Below are positions 25,696 to 34,821 of a DNA stretch of 64,000 nucleotides, in pieces. The stretch's first letter is position 1. Each line of letters opens with the position of its first letter. Below the pieces are notes generated by a model. The model was given only the letters and a program-made list of their open reading frames with translations, was not told the DNA's origin and ran no database searches. This stretch comes from Leeuwenhoekiella aestuarii (GTDB lineage Bacteria > Bacteroidota > Bacteroidia > Flavobacteriales > Flavobacteriaceae): assembly GCF_004104055.1 (NCBI RefSeq), contig NZ_QOVJ01000003.1, positions 124,001 through 188,000 on the forward strand. Direction: 5' to 3'. The position numbers and the translations under genes were made by a program.

Positions 25696-27417
25696 CTAAG
25701 CATCCGCTTTATTTAGCTGTTTAATAAAATAAGAAGGATAGATACCGGTTTTGGAGAAGAAAGCTTTTGAAAACGATTCAGAGCTTTTAAAACCTACTTC
25801 GTGAGCAATCGCTGTAATCGTATAACTTCTTAATTTACGATTTGATTTTAAGAGTTTAACAGCGTATTCTATGCGTAAATCCTTGAGATACGTTGAAAAG
25901 TTCTTTCCCTTTTTGGCATTGATCGTTTTCGATAAATAAGTAGAATTTGTTTCTAACTGATTTGCTAAAGTGGACAACTTTAAATCCTTATTTAAAAAGC
26001 CTTTGCTTTTTTCAAATACCTCTAATTTAGTCAGAATCTCAGCCACCAGTTCATTTGAAATATCTAGTGCCTGGGATGCTGATTCAACGGCGCTGTTTTT
26101 TTTATCTTCGGAATCACCAGCCCTAGTCTCCATCAGATGTTGAAACCTCTTTTTGTAGGTATATCTCTTAAAAAACTGATAAGCCAATAGTAGTGTAAGA
26201 ACAACAGAGATGCTAATAGCACTATAGTTTTCTAATGTACGGGAACTTTTTGAGTCATTAAGTTGTTTAATCAACTGGTCTCTTTCTGATTTTAATTTAG
26301 GAATGTCATATTTTTTAACAATAGCTGTACTGATGTAATTTTCATTAGCAGTCAATACGCTATCAATAGCTATTTGTTTATTAATGTATTTGAGCTCAAG
26401 AACTACATCTCCTTTAGACTTGTAGATATCAGCAAGTTCACTATAAATGTTCCTTAAATCAGGAGAAGGGTCTTTTCCTACTTCGTATAAAGAGTCTGTG
26501 ATTTTCAGATGTGTTTCGTATTTTTCTAAATCGCCCAGTCCTTTATAAACTCTGGCTAAATTAGAATGGTAAATTTGTAATCTATAGTTGTCTATATACG
26601 GTTTCGATTTTTCTAAACTGTCTTTAGCTTTCAGAAAATCCTTTTGTTTCAACAAATTTATTCCTGAGGTAAAAACAAAATCATAATAGCTCAACGAATC
26701 TTGTAATGCCAGACTCTCCTGTATTCCTTTATTTATAAAGATAGAAGCAGAATCATACTGCTTATTTCTCTGGTAGGATAATGTAGTGTTATAAAGGTTG
26801 TATAAATAATCTTCTTTAAAATCAGTTCGATAATTGGTTTGATTCTTGATTAGTTTGAGCTGCTGTTTAAGTAAAATCAAAGATTCTTTAGAATCTCCCC
26901 ATCTGTCTTTTAGCGCCACAATAGCGTTAACACTTTCTATTTGCCTTGGTATGTTGTTTTTTTCAATAGCTGAATTGTAGGCTAATAAATAGGCATCTAT
27001 GGCTTCTTGATAGTTTCCCATTTGATAAAGCCAATACCCTTTTACTTGGTAGCCAACTGTGGGAAAATTTTTATGCTTTGAATTTAAGGAGTATAAAATA
27101 ACACTATCAGCATATTTTATATTTATGAGAGGATCGTATAAGCGCGCAAGATAATCGTAACCGGTAGCTATTTCTAGGGAATCATTTTTGAGTTTGGCTT
27201 TATCCAAATACATCTGTGCGTAAGGACGCGCCAATTCTAAATCTGGATATTTAGACGCTATACTGTCTTTGATTTGCTTAAAAGTGAGGCTTTTTTGTTT
27301 CCATTCAATTTGTAATTCCTGACCTATACAAATTGTAGTATTTAAAAAAAGAATCAAGACAAGATTTACTAAAACAGTATTGGGGAGATTTTTTTTTGCG
27401 AAGAACTGTTTAATCAT
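25696..27417 (-). CDS. TPR-transmembrane-AraC family transcriptional regulator
   Basis: A 573-residue protein with a signal or anchor at the N-terminus, several tetratricopeptide repeats from about residue 80 to 360, one membrane helix near 395-412 (AISISVVLTLLLAYQFF) and an AraC-type double helix-turn-helix at the end (TLANQLETNSTYLSKTINAKKGKNFSTYLKDLR; ITAIAHEVGFKSSESFSKAFFSKTGIYPSYFIK). This arrangement places the sensor outside and the DNA-binding domain in the cytoplasm, a common one-component sensor in Flavobacteriaceae. The target genes are unknown; nothing adjacent is clearly co-regulated. Confidence 0.92.
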   Translation of the reverse strand: MIKQFFAKKNLPNTVLVNLVLILFLNTTICIGQELQIEWKQKSLTFKQIKDSIASKYPDLELARPYAQMYLDKAKLKNDSLEIATGYDYLARLYDPLINIKYADSVILYSLNSKHKNFPTVGYQVKGYWLYQMGNYQEAIDAYLLAYNSAIEKNNIPRQIESVNAIVALKDRWGDSKESLILLKQQLKLIKNQTNYRTDFKEDYLYNLYNTTLSYQRNKQYDSASIFINKGIQESLALQDSLSYYDFVFTSGINLLKQKDFLKAKDSLEKSKPYIDNYRLQIYHSNLARVYKGLGDLEKYETHLKITDSLYEVGKDPSPDLRNIYSELADIYKSKGDVVLELKYINKQIAIDSVLTANENYISTAIVKKYDIPKLKSERDQLIKQLNDSKSSRTLENYSAISISVVLTLLLAYQFFKRYTYKKRFQHLMETRAGDSEDKKNSAVESASQALDISNELVAEILTKLEVFEKSKGFLNKDLKLSTLANQLETNSTYLSKTINAKKGKNFSTYLKDLRIEYAVKLLKSNRKLRSYTITAIAHEVGFKSSESFSKAFFSKTGIYPSYFIKQLNKADA

Positions 27418-27858
27418 ACTGAATGCAATTGGTCAACCTTGAACCCTACAAATTAAAGGTTTTCATAACTATTCTTGCTGCTTTTTGGTTGAGTTTATGA
27501 GTTTAGTATTTAACTGCATTTATATGTGAAATAGCTTTTTAAGTACTTGTAATTGAGTTTTTTATTTTTTTTCCTTATATCTGGATTTATAAAATACAGG
27601 TCGTTATTTATAAATCAAGGGTAACAGTAATTTGCTGTTCTAGGTATTAGGGATATGTTTGAACCCTAGTATTCTAAAAATAAAAACAACTAATTTAATC
27701 TTAATCATCGTCCTTTAAAACCTCTTAGGGGGCTGTTAATTTAAAATAGAATTATGGCATCATTAATCATCTTATTACTAGAATTTGTTTGCTCTTTATT
27801 TAGCTAATGATGAGTCAGGTTTTATAGATTTAGGTTTCTAAATAAGTCTATCGCTTAT
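27418..27858. other. Intergenic region, 440 bases
   Basis: AT-rich, no coding signal. It contains the promoter side of the TPR-AraC gene and, at 27845-27861, an inverted repeat TAAATAAG/CTTATTTA that overlaps the end of the next gene and may help end its transcript. Confidence 0.3.
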
Positions 27859-28197
27859 TTAAAGACCAACCTCCGTTTGTTCATTAGTATCGCTTTTTTC
27901 AATACTGATCTTTGGGGCCTGCTTTTCCCAGGATCTTTTGAAATAATAGTAGAGTAAATAGGTACAGGCAATACCAAAAGGAAGGAGCATCAGACTCAGC
28001 AGAAAATCATTGATCGTATCAAAATAACCCGGAGCAATAAGCTCTATAACAATACCTAATACGATACCTGAAACAACAGCACCCACATAATAGGCAACAA
28101 TGCCCAGCATGGCAAAACCCCATTTGCTTTTACCGTGAGCTTCTGCTAATTGATAATAGTATTTTCCGATCCAGTACAGTAAAATTAATCCGATCAT
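27859..28197 (-). CDS. Small membrane protein of unknown function (112 aa)
   Basis: A 112-residue protein with a start helix (MIGLILLYWIGKYYYQLAEAHG), a second helix (GIVAYYVGAVVSGIVLGIVIELIA) and a third (FLLSLMLLPFGIACTYLLYYYF), then a short charged tail. The motif YYQLAEAHGKSKWGFA is recurrent in small Bacteroidota membrane proteins, but no function is assigned. It stands alone between the TPR-AraC regulator and the DUF1080 gene, with more than 100 bases on each side. Confidence 0.75.
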   Translation of the reverse strand: MIGLILLYWIGKYYYQLAEAHGKSKWGFAMLGIVAYYVGAVVSGIVLGIVIELIAPGYFDTINDFLLSLMLLPFGIACTYLLYYYFKRSWEKQAPKISIEKSDTNEQTEVGL

Positions 28198-28313
28198 AGA
28201 GGGTATCTAATATTTTTCAATTGCTTGAGAAATGGAATTCTTCGTTGCACACCCTTGTATTCTTTTGCTGTTAACAATTGGCTCATGCAGCTTATTCTGC
28301 TTCATTAATCAAA

Positions 28314-28916
28314 CTAGTTTAGTTCTTCAATCATAATATCCTTCCATTTCACTTTTATTCCGCCTCCAGAATGAATTTGTAAAGCAATAGAACCCACTCC
28401 CTTTCCAATTTTTTCATCAGCAATCGAGACCATTTCTTCGCCGTTTAACCAGGAAGTTAATTCATCACCGACCACTCTAATTTTCATTGCATTCCATTCT
28501 CCTTCTTTTAATACCGCTTCTTTTTCAGGAGTTGGTTTAATCAGCCATCCTCTGCCATAAGACTCATAAACACCCCCTGTGTGCATTCCTTTTGGAGCTA
28601 CTTCTACCTGCCAACCTGAAATTTTAGTCCCTTCAATTGTAGAACGAATAAAAACTCCGCTATTACCATCTGCTTCTTGCTTAAATTTTAAGGTTAGAAC
28701 ATAATCTTTGTACTGTTTATCTGTTGCCAAATAACCGTATTCCTGATCCGGGCCACTTTCACAAACCAATAATCCATCTTCAACATACCATTTTTCAGTA
28801 CCATAGTTTGTCCAACCCTCTAGATTCGTTCCATTGAACAGCGATTTTTTCTGAGCATGCAATTGAAATCCGAAACAGAAAATCAGTACTAAACCAGCTA
28901 AAACTACTTTTCTCAT
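28314..28916 (-). CDS. DUF1080 (concanavalin-like) secreted protein
   Basis: A 200-residue exported protein (signal ends near FGFQLHAQ). The DUF1080 domain is clear: SLFNGTNLEGWTNYGTEKWYVEDGLLVCE, DYVLTLKFKQEADGNSGVFIRS, KISGWQVEVA, KEGEWNAMKIRVVGDELTSWLNG and a C-terminal GSIALQIHSGGGIKVKWKDIMI. The fold is a beta-sandwich like concanavalin lectins, and some members hydrolyse 3-keto-disaccharides or other sugars. No oxidoreductase partner for a keto-sugar pathway lies next to it, so the substrate is open. Confidence 0.9.
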   Translation of the reverse strand: MRKVVLAGLVLIFCFGFQLHAQKKSLFNGTNLEGWTNYGTEKWYVEDGLLVCESGPDQEYGYLATDKQYKDYVLTLKFKQEADGNSGVFIRSTIEGTKISGWQVEVAPKGMHTGGVYESYGRGWLIKPTPEKEAVLKEGEWNAMKIRVVGDELTSWLNGEEMVSIADEKIGKGVGSIALQIHSGGGIKVKWKDIMIEELN

Positions 28917-29065
28917 ATTACTTTACTTTTCACTAGTTGGTAAATTACGATTATTTTTTATGTTAATCTTTCACGCTACTATTTCTAAATTCCATTGACT
29001 GGAAATACTACATTAAACTGGACCTATAGCTGAATGCTGCTGATTACAGGTCCTTAACTTAGCAA

Positions 29066-29340
29066 TTACAAGACGTTAAGCCAAATAGTATTACAGCGCT
29101 TAAGCAAAAAGCATTAGAATTGAGTTGTAGCAAAGGCCGTGTGGCACAAGATTGTGAGGACTTGGATGTATTACCTGCTGTTCTTTACCGGTGGCGTAAA
29201 GTGCACAAGAATTGTGGCAAAAATACTTTTACCGCGCAAGGTACATGACCGATTAATAAAAAGAGATAGCTCGTTTAATGAAATAGTTCAAAGAAGCTGA
29301 ATGAAACAGGGTATTTTTAAAAAGGGGGATTGGCATCTTT
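29066..29340 (+). pseudogene. Decayed IS3-family transposase orfA
   Basis: Read in the frame starting at 29066, the sequence gives LQDVKPNS, ITALKQKALELSCSKGRVAQDCE, then LYRWRKVHKN, which is the helix-turn-helix region of IS3-family OrfA. A stop occurs at 29246. A shifted frame from 29263 then reads EIARLMK, stop, FKEAE, stop, NRVFLKRGIGIF, matching the OrfA leucine-zipper end (RDILKKAxxIF). Several stops and a frameshift show that it is dead. No orfB or clear terminal repeats remain, so the element is an old relic in the gap between the DUF1080 gene and the S9 peptidase gene. Confidence 0.75.
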
Positions 29341-29487
29341 TAGTTCATTTTAATTTATTTAAGATTAAAATATTCAAGAACAACAGCTCGTGATATGGTT
29401 TTAATTCGCTTAACTCAGCACAGGTTCCTTGCATCCCATGAATTAAGACCCACCTTTAAATTGCTTATAAACCCTATGTTATCTTTT

Positions 29488-29520
29488 TGCTAACTTTTGC
29501 AACAGGCAGTACTGTTAGCA
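29488..29520. repeat. Inverted repeat TGCTAAC/GTTAGCA downstream of the S9 peptidase gene
   Basis: TGCTAAC (29488-29494) and GTTAGCA (29514-29520) are perfect inverted copies; an inner pair AACAG/CTGTT overlaps. The position just after the S9 stop codon and the GTTAG cores resemble integron attC ends, but the match to the consensus is loose. Confidence 0.35.
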
Positions 29521-29527
29521 CCAGAAT

Positions 29528-31438
29528 TTATTCTATAGATAAATGTTTTTTAAGGAATGATATCGTAAGATTTTTTTGCAATAAGTAGTTCTTGTATTTA
29601 TGAAATCCGTGACCTTCATCTTTGGCCAAGACATACCAAACCTCTTTTTCTTGCTTATTTATGGACTCATACATCTGTTCAGCTTCTCTATAATCGACTC
29701 TAGGGTCATGTAATCCTTGAAAAATTAGCAATGGGGATTTTATGTCATTGACCTGATTAACCGGTGAGATTTTCTTTAAGTAGGTATTCATTTCCGTATT
29801 GCGTTCATCACCAAATTCAACCCTTCTCAAATCTCTTCGGTAAGCACTTGTATTATTTAGGTACGTAATCCAATTCGAAATACCGACGATGTCGATTCCA
29901 CATTTTATAGCGTTCGGAAACTTTGCAAGTGAGGCAAGAACCACATAACCACCATAAGACTCTCCGTGAATAGCAACACGATTTTCGTCTAAATAATCTT
30001 GAAGTTTAATCCACTTGAGTAACCCTCCTATATCCTGAATAGCATGTTCTCGATTGAGACCGTCATCCATTTTCATATAGGTCTTTCCATAGCCATTGGA
30101 GCCTCTAATGTTTGGAACTATCACCGTTACACCCAGTTCATTCACTAAATATTGATAAAAGCCATTAAAAGAAGCTCTAGCCTGATATTCAGGGCCTCCA
30201 TGAATGTCTATGAAAACAGGTGATGATTCTTTTTTGGATTTATAGATATATGCAGGTATCTTGTATTCATTGTTTGTTTTGGTGTCAATACTTTTAAATG
30301 TAAAGGGTTCTGCCTTTACAAAAACGATTGAATCTGTTTGTGGTTTACCTTTTCTCGTATATTGATTTAACCTATTCTCTTTTATAGTATATCCATAAAT
30401 CTTTCTACTGAAGGTGCTTGAATAAAAATTAAACCCAACTTCTGTTCCTTTTGGATTCATGGTCAAATCGCTTATAATACCATTAGGGACCTCATTCACT
30501 TTAGTATATTTTAGAGTAGGTATGTCTAAAATGTAAAGTTGTGATAATCCATTTTCATTAGTACTAAATGCAGCTTTCTGTCCTTGTTTATCAATGGTTA
30601 TCGCTTCAACATCCCAGTGTATATTTGTAGTAATTGTCGTAAACTCTCTAGTTGCCAAATCATAATAATGGAGTTGTAAGAATTCTGAAAATTCATCTGA
30701 AACTATGAAACAGGCATTTCTATTAGGGATAAATTTAGCATCTGAATAAGCTACTTCAGTATTACCAGAATTTAATTGTTCAATTGCGTAAGAATTGTCA
30801 TTAATTAGATACAGTACTTTATCATTCTCTGAAATAACTTTGACAGCTAAGATTAGTTCTTTATCAGAGCTCCAATCATATATCTGTCCATCATCCGAAA
30901 AGTCCTTAAAAACGAGTTCTGCCTTATTTTCTTTCGAAATATCTCGTACGTATAAATCAACACGTGCAGCCTTTTCTTTATTGGATTTATAAGCAATTTT
31001 ACTATTGTCTGAACTCCAAAACGGGTCGTAAGTTTTGTCTCCTTTTTTTGATAGTGCTTTATTTGTATTCTTAGCTATATCGTATACAAACAGTTGATAC
31101 TCTTCATCTCCGTTCTCATCTTCTTGATAGAGAAAATATTTATGATTTGGTGACAGATGAGAACTAAAATTTTGGCTAGACTTTTTATATTCTTTAATTT
31201 CAGACTTATAATTTTTCATTGCATACATGCTCTTACCACCATTAAATAGCATTTTTTTACTGTCTAAACTCCAACCTATAAAAGGTGGGAAATTAATTTG
31301 ACTTCTGTATTTATTGATTTCAGCGTATTCTTTTTTAAATACGTTATCAGGAATACCGTATGCGACAATATTATCTTGAGCCAAGAGCGTTGTCTGAAAA
31401 ACTAGTAATACTACTATTGAGGTAATGTAATTTCTCAT
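29528..31438 (-). CDS. S9 family prolyl-oligopeptidase-like secreted peptidase
   Basis: A 636-residue exported protein (signal ends near TTLLAQ). A beta-propeller-like region (repeated SPNHKYFLYQ, DPFWSSDNSKIAYKS, DWSSDKELIL) covers the first two thirds. The alpha/beta-hydrolase domain holds the nucleophile GESYGG, the Asp in FQGLHDPRVDY and the His in KDEGHGFHKYKNY, with the oxyanion loop FIDIHGGPEYQAR. It is therefore an active-looking S9 peptidase cleaving short peptides outside the cytoplasm. It stands alone among non-coding stretches, flanked by repeat-like sequences. Confidence 0.93.
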   Translation of the reverse strand: MRNYITSIVVLLVFQTTLLAQDNIVAYGIPDNVFKKEYAEINKYRSQINFPPFIGWSLDSKKMLFNGGKSMYAMKNYKSEIKEYKKSSQNFSSHLSPNHKYFLYQEDENGDEEYQLFVYDIAKNTNKALSKKGDKTYDPFWSSDNSKIAYKSNKEKAARVDLYVRDISKENKAELVFKDFSDDGQIYDWSSDKELILAVKVISENDKVLYLINDNSYAIEQLNSGNTEVAYSDAKFIPNRNACFIVSDEFSEFLQLHYYDLATREFTTITTNIHWDVEAITIDKQGQKAAFSTNENGLSQLYILDIPTLKYTKVNEVPNGIISDLTMNPKGTEVGFNFYSSTFSRKIYGYTIKENRLNQYTRKGKPQTDSIVFVKAEPFTFKSIDTKTNNEYKIPAYIYKSKKESSPVFIDIHGGPEYQARASFNGFYQYLVNELGVTVIVPNIRGSNGYGKTYMKMDDGLNREHAIQDIGGLLKWIKLQDYLDENRVAIHGESYGGYVVLASLAKFPNAIKCGIDIVGISNWITYLNNTSAYRRDLRRVEFGDERNTEMNTYLKKISPVNQVNDIKSPLLIFQGLHDPRVDYREAEQMYESINKQEKEVWYVLAKDEGHGFHKYKNYLLQKNLTISFLKKHLSIE

Positions 31439-32110
31439 ATTGGTACTAACGTTGAGGTGTAAGGATCGTGGTGTGATTAAGGCATTAATTTAGCAAAAAG
31501 GGAATGAACCAGCGGAAAATCCGTAGGAATTTCCAATTAAGCGATCACGAAGTATGTATTTTAAACGGCTTCAGTTTGATGCTCTTTAAATTGATAGCTA
31601 ATTAGAAAGAACAACGAGAGGATTAAGATTACCACTTATTTTGTCAAGAAGTAAGCAATTCCAGTTCTTTTGAGATAGATGCTTTGGTGCTTCTTAAAGG
31701 CGATTTTAAATTGTACTGTGCACTTTTTTTAAACTCAGCAGAACTAACACATCCGGAGAGCAAGTAAATCCGCAACATTCTTTGCCCTATATTCGTTTTA
31801 TATGTATTAATGAGCCTGCTTTAGCTTGCTGTAAGCACAAGCACTTTTGGGAACTATATCTTTATCTATTCAATTAACAGACTTCGTGAAATCTAAGTTT
31901 AAAAGCTTTAAATTCCAGGAAGACCTTTTACTTAGACCCCCAAGTAGTAGGATGTTTATTTAAAAAATCAATAAAACAAATTTTTCGGGTAAGGTAAAAA
32001 GGATCTCGTTATAAACCCTTTTAAAATAAATTGAATACGAACATGCTCAACTGATCGGGTACAGTTTTTAGTAAGTTTAAAGAGAAGAAAACTCTTTGTT
32101 CTTAGAAAGA
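31439..32110. other. Gene-free stretch of about 670 bases
   Basis: No intact frame is seen. Close to the S9 start is CTAACGTTGAGG (31446-31457), resembling an integron-type core junction, and at 31514-31534 a hairpin GGAAAATCC/GGAATTTCC with loop GTA and one mismatch. Short peptide-like readings on the minus strand near 31645-31790 are cut by stops, so any gene here is long decayed. Confidence 0.35.
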
Positions 32111-33259
32111 TCAATAATCAATTAAATTATCCATTTTGTCTTGATAATCAGAATTCAGACCTACGGTATATTTCTCTAATTCTTTTGAAGCCATTGAAAT
32201 CAGATTGACAATTTCTAGTTTTTCATCGAGTTTTAAATTGGTATTGTTGCTCAACAAATCAGATAAACCGATTATGGTTGTTATGGGTTTTCTAATAATA
32301 TGAGAAATATCGAAAAGTATTTTTTTTAGAGCACTTTGATATTCTTTTTCATAGGTGATGTTTTTAACAATACCATGAACTAGCCAAGAATCAGCTTCTT
32401 TCTTTTCACTTGAAAAAATCACCCGATACCAGACTTTATTGCCGTTGAGGTTCTTTAGATATTCAAACTTTACTTCTTTTTCAGAATTTAAACTGGTTAA
32501 AAAACGTCTAATAATTTTAAAGCGCTGTTTTGGATTTAAGTTTCTTAAAATATAGACCGCAGTGATTTCTTCTAAACTGGTATTTAAATCAGGATATAAT
32601 TTTTTAATGCCTTCACTGAGGAAACGTAAAAAGAACCCATTAGAATTTTGTTTAAAACCCAGTTCAAAAAGAGCATTCTCATAATTCGAAATAGTGTTTA
32701 ATTTATTTAAGGAAGTCTCTATTCGTTCAAGGTTAATAATTTTTTTAGAGGTTTCTTTAAGGACTTTCTTCTGATTTGAAATAATTTCTCTTGAATTGAG
32801 ATGAAACATTGCTTTCCTAGATAGTATCTCTAAGCACTTAATTTCACTTTCACTTATTACTCTTGGCTTCTTGTCTATAATACAAAAAGTTCCAAAAATT
32901 TCATTTTTACTATTTTTAAGAGGAATACCTGCGTAGAATCTAATGTTTGGATAGCCTGTAACCAGACGACTTTTAATAAAGCGATTATCACTAAGCGCAT
33001 CGGTTACAATTAATGGTTGGTCTGGATGATGAAGCGTATGATGGCAGAAAGAATCTTCTTTTAAAGATTGATCCAACTCGAGTCCGATTCTTGATTTAAA
33101 CACCTGTCTGTCTTTTTCAAGTATAGAAATTAAAGAAATTGGGGTATTAAAAATTTGACTTGCGAGGTAAACAAGATCATCCAACTCTTTTTGAGGTTCG
33201 GTATTTATAGAGCTATAATTTATCAGGTTCTTCAAAGCACTTTTAATACTAAAATTCAA
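32111..33259 (-). CDS. GAF-PAS-HisKA sensor lacking an ATPase domain
   Basis: A 382-residue cytoplasmic protein. A GAF domain spans about residues 20-155 (LASQIFNTPISLISIL, FCHHTLHHPDQPLIVTDALSDNRF, FYAGIPLKNSKNEIFGTFCIID). A PAS-like domain spans about 180-305. The end reads ILFDISHIIRKPITTIIGLSDLLSN, a HisKA dimerisation helix with a candidate phospho-acceptor His 320, but the protein stops 62 residues later and the HATPase_c domain is missing. It overlaps the response-regulator gene by 11 bases. It may be a phosphotransfer or dimer partner of another kinase, or a signal adaptor that sets the state of the regulator. Confidence 0.85.
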   Translation of the reverse strand: MNFSIKSALKNLINYSSINTEPQKELDDLVYLASQIFNTPISLISILEKDRQVFKSRIGLELDQSLKEDSFCHHTLHHPDQPLIVTDALSDNRFIKSRLVTGYPNIRFYAGIPLKNSKNEIFGTFCIIDKKPRVISESEIKCLEILSRKAMFHLNSREIISNQKKVLKETSKKIINLERIETSLNKLNTISNYENALFELGFKQNSNGFFLRFLSEGIKKLYPDLNTSLEEITAVYILRNLNPKQRFKIIRRFLTSLNSEKEVKFEYLKNLNGNKVWYRVIFSSEKKEADSWLVHGIVKNITYEKEYQSALKKILFDISHIIRKPITTIIGLSDLLSNNTNLKLDEKLEIVNLISMASKELEKYTVGLNSDYQDKMDNLIDY

Positions 33260-33620
33260 CTACTATTTTCCGCAGGGTATTTGGTTTAAGAGGTTTATTT
33301 AGGAAGTTTACAATGTTATATTCTTTAGATTTATCCTTATCATATTTGTCAATGGAGCTTGTCACAATATAAATTTTCATACTCAAGAGATCTACTTTAG
33401 AATTATTTAAACTATCGAGTAATTGCCACCCACTGAGCTTGGGCATGTTTATATCTAAAAATAATATGTCGGGTACATCTTTATGGGTTAGTAAATAATT
33501 TAAACCTTCCTTAGGATCCAAAATACTTTTAATCTTTGATACTCCTAAGTTTTTTAATAGATTACTTATCATTAAATGAAATATAGGGTCGTCGTCAACT
33601 ATGAGTATTTCTATTTCCAA
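33249..33620 (-). CDS. Single-domain response regulator (CheY-like)
   Basis: A 123-residue receiver domain with no output domain. The acidic pocket is VDDDP near residue 8-12, the phospho-acceptor Asp in ILFLDINMPKLSGW is near residue 56, Thr/Ser is in YIVTSSIDKYD and the Lys in FLNKPLKP. Such stand-alone receivers pass phosphate to other proteins or act by binding them. The 11-base overlap with the GAF-PAS-HisKA gene shows that the two proteins work together. No DNA-binding part exists, so its effect must be through protein contact. Confidence 0.93.
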   Translation of the reverse strand: MEIEILIVDDDPIFHLMISNLLKNLGVSKIKSILDPKEGLNYLLTHKDVPDILFLDINMPKLSGWQLLDSLNNSKVDLLSMKIYIVTSSIDKYDKDKSKEYNIVNFLNKPLKPNTLRKIVVEF

Positions 33621-34534
33621 TTTTAATATTTGACGTTAAAGTAAGTTTAACGGAAGAATTTAAGCAAAATGTATTAAATCAGCAAAAATAGATGTTTTGT
33701 CGATTTTTTATAAAAAGATCACATGCCTTTTTGTTCACTTATACTTATTTTTTGATAAATATCAAATATGATTTAAGAGTACTTCCTGATGCTTTTTCAT
33801 TCAAAAGCCTTAGTCTTTAACAGTCATTTTCTGTTTTAAATTATATATCTAAAAGCCTAGTTTATGTATTACGAATTCAACAACGCAGTACGATTTATGT
33901 ATTTGTCTTTAAACGATAAGGTTTCCAAATACTTTGTATTCCATAACAGGCATTGAGATTATCTCAGGAGCCTATAACTCAAATTGATCGGTATCGTTTG
34001 AATTTTTGCTCCGGAAACATATCGTGTTTTTCCTTTAGCTCTATTTTGGTCCAACTAAAATTTGATGGTTTTGTTATGATCAAAATGGAGAGGTACGTTA
34101 TCTGCAACCATTAGTGCACTTTAAGTAAGCTGTTGATAAGGATTTGGTAAAATTCAGGAACTCCGTTTAACTAAAATAGTATCTGTTTCCGATACAATAT
34201 CTTCGAATCCTTTATTTATAGGGCTTTAAGGTGCTTGAGCTGTAAAATAGGTGTACAACCGTGATCTGTTAATCACGTGTTAGAAATTTTGATTTTTTCC
34301 CATTAGGTTGTCACATCAAATCTAACTTCTAAATTTTTTAATTCTCGGATTGTTTCTCTACTCAAATTAAACAGTATGAATTATCAAACCGTCAGATTTG
34401 AAGAAGTTGAGTTAATGTTTTTTTGGTTTTTTTTTATAAATCCTAAAAAGTAGGTTTGTCTAATTGTTTTATGCTGACAGGAGGTACCGGGTCTTTCCTC
34501 GATTTCGGATTCGTTAGATCACTAATTTTTAGAG
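33621..34534. other. Gene-free AT-rich stretch
   Basis: About 900 bases with no credible coding frame, RNA gene or repeat apart from the duplicated hairpin elements that follow. It may be eroded gene remains; nothing specific was recognised. Confidence 0.3.
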
Positions 34535-34539
34535 GGTGC

Positions 34540-34604
34540 TTATATACGCGGAAGGTGAGGTCTCTGAACCTCACTAAATGTCATGAGGCATATAAAGGCG
34601 TGAG
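34540..34604. repeat. Hairpin element, copy A
   Basis: GTGAGGT (34555-34561) pairs with ACCTCAC (34568-34574) around a 6-base loop; outside it CTTATATAC and GGCATATAAA form a weaker outer stem, with an internal bulge CTAAATGTCATGA-like. The order GTGAGGT, CACTA, ATGT, GGCATATA, GGCGTGAG repeats in copy B about 160 bases on. Confidence 0.55.
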
Positions 34605-34699
34605 CTTGTTTATGAATTAACTCAAGAAACGAAGCCGTGCTGATGAAAGAACACTAACCGATACTCTAAATGAACTATATAATGAACCTTAGGGTCCAG

Positions 34700-34770
34700 G
34701 GTACTTTTATGCCCGTAGTGAGGTTTACGCTCACTACATGTTACAGGGCATATACAACGGGCGTGAGTGA
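34700..34770. repeat. Hairpin element, copy B, with 8-base bulge
   Basis: A 15-bp stem: TATGCCC (34708-34714) pairs with GGGCATA (34746-34752) and GTAGTGAG (34715-34722) with CTCACTAC (34730-34737). An 8-base bulge ATGTTACA (34738-34745) lies on one side and the loop is GTTTACG. The architecture (long imperfect stem with extrahelical bases) is like a folded integron attC site or a structured RNA. Confidence 0.6.
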
Positions 34771-34782
34771 ACTTATAAGTTC
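34769..34782. repeat. Perfect 14-bp palindrome
   Basis: GAACTTATAAGTTC is fully self-complementary and lies directly beside hairpin copy B, 40 bases from the end of the serine peptidase gene. Confidence 0.5.
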
Positions 34783-34821
34783 CAAAATTATATTTAGAAA
34801 ACAAGGATATTAGAACAGCTT

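Noticed and set aside
25100-27500. Barnase-like RNase as partner of the barstar-like protein
   Set aside because: Neighbours are an AsmA-like protein and a TPR-AraC regulator; no small secreted RNase frame is present.
31644-31790. Minus-strand peptide-like reading near 31.7 kb
   Set aside because: The frame is broken by a stop after 15 codons and needs a shift to continue, and no family was recognised.
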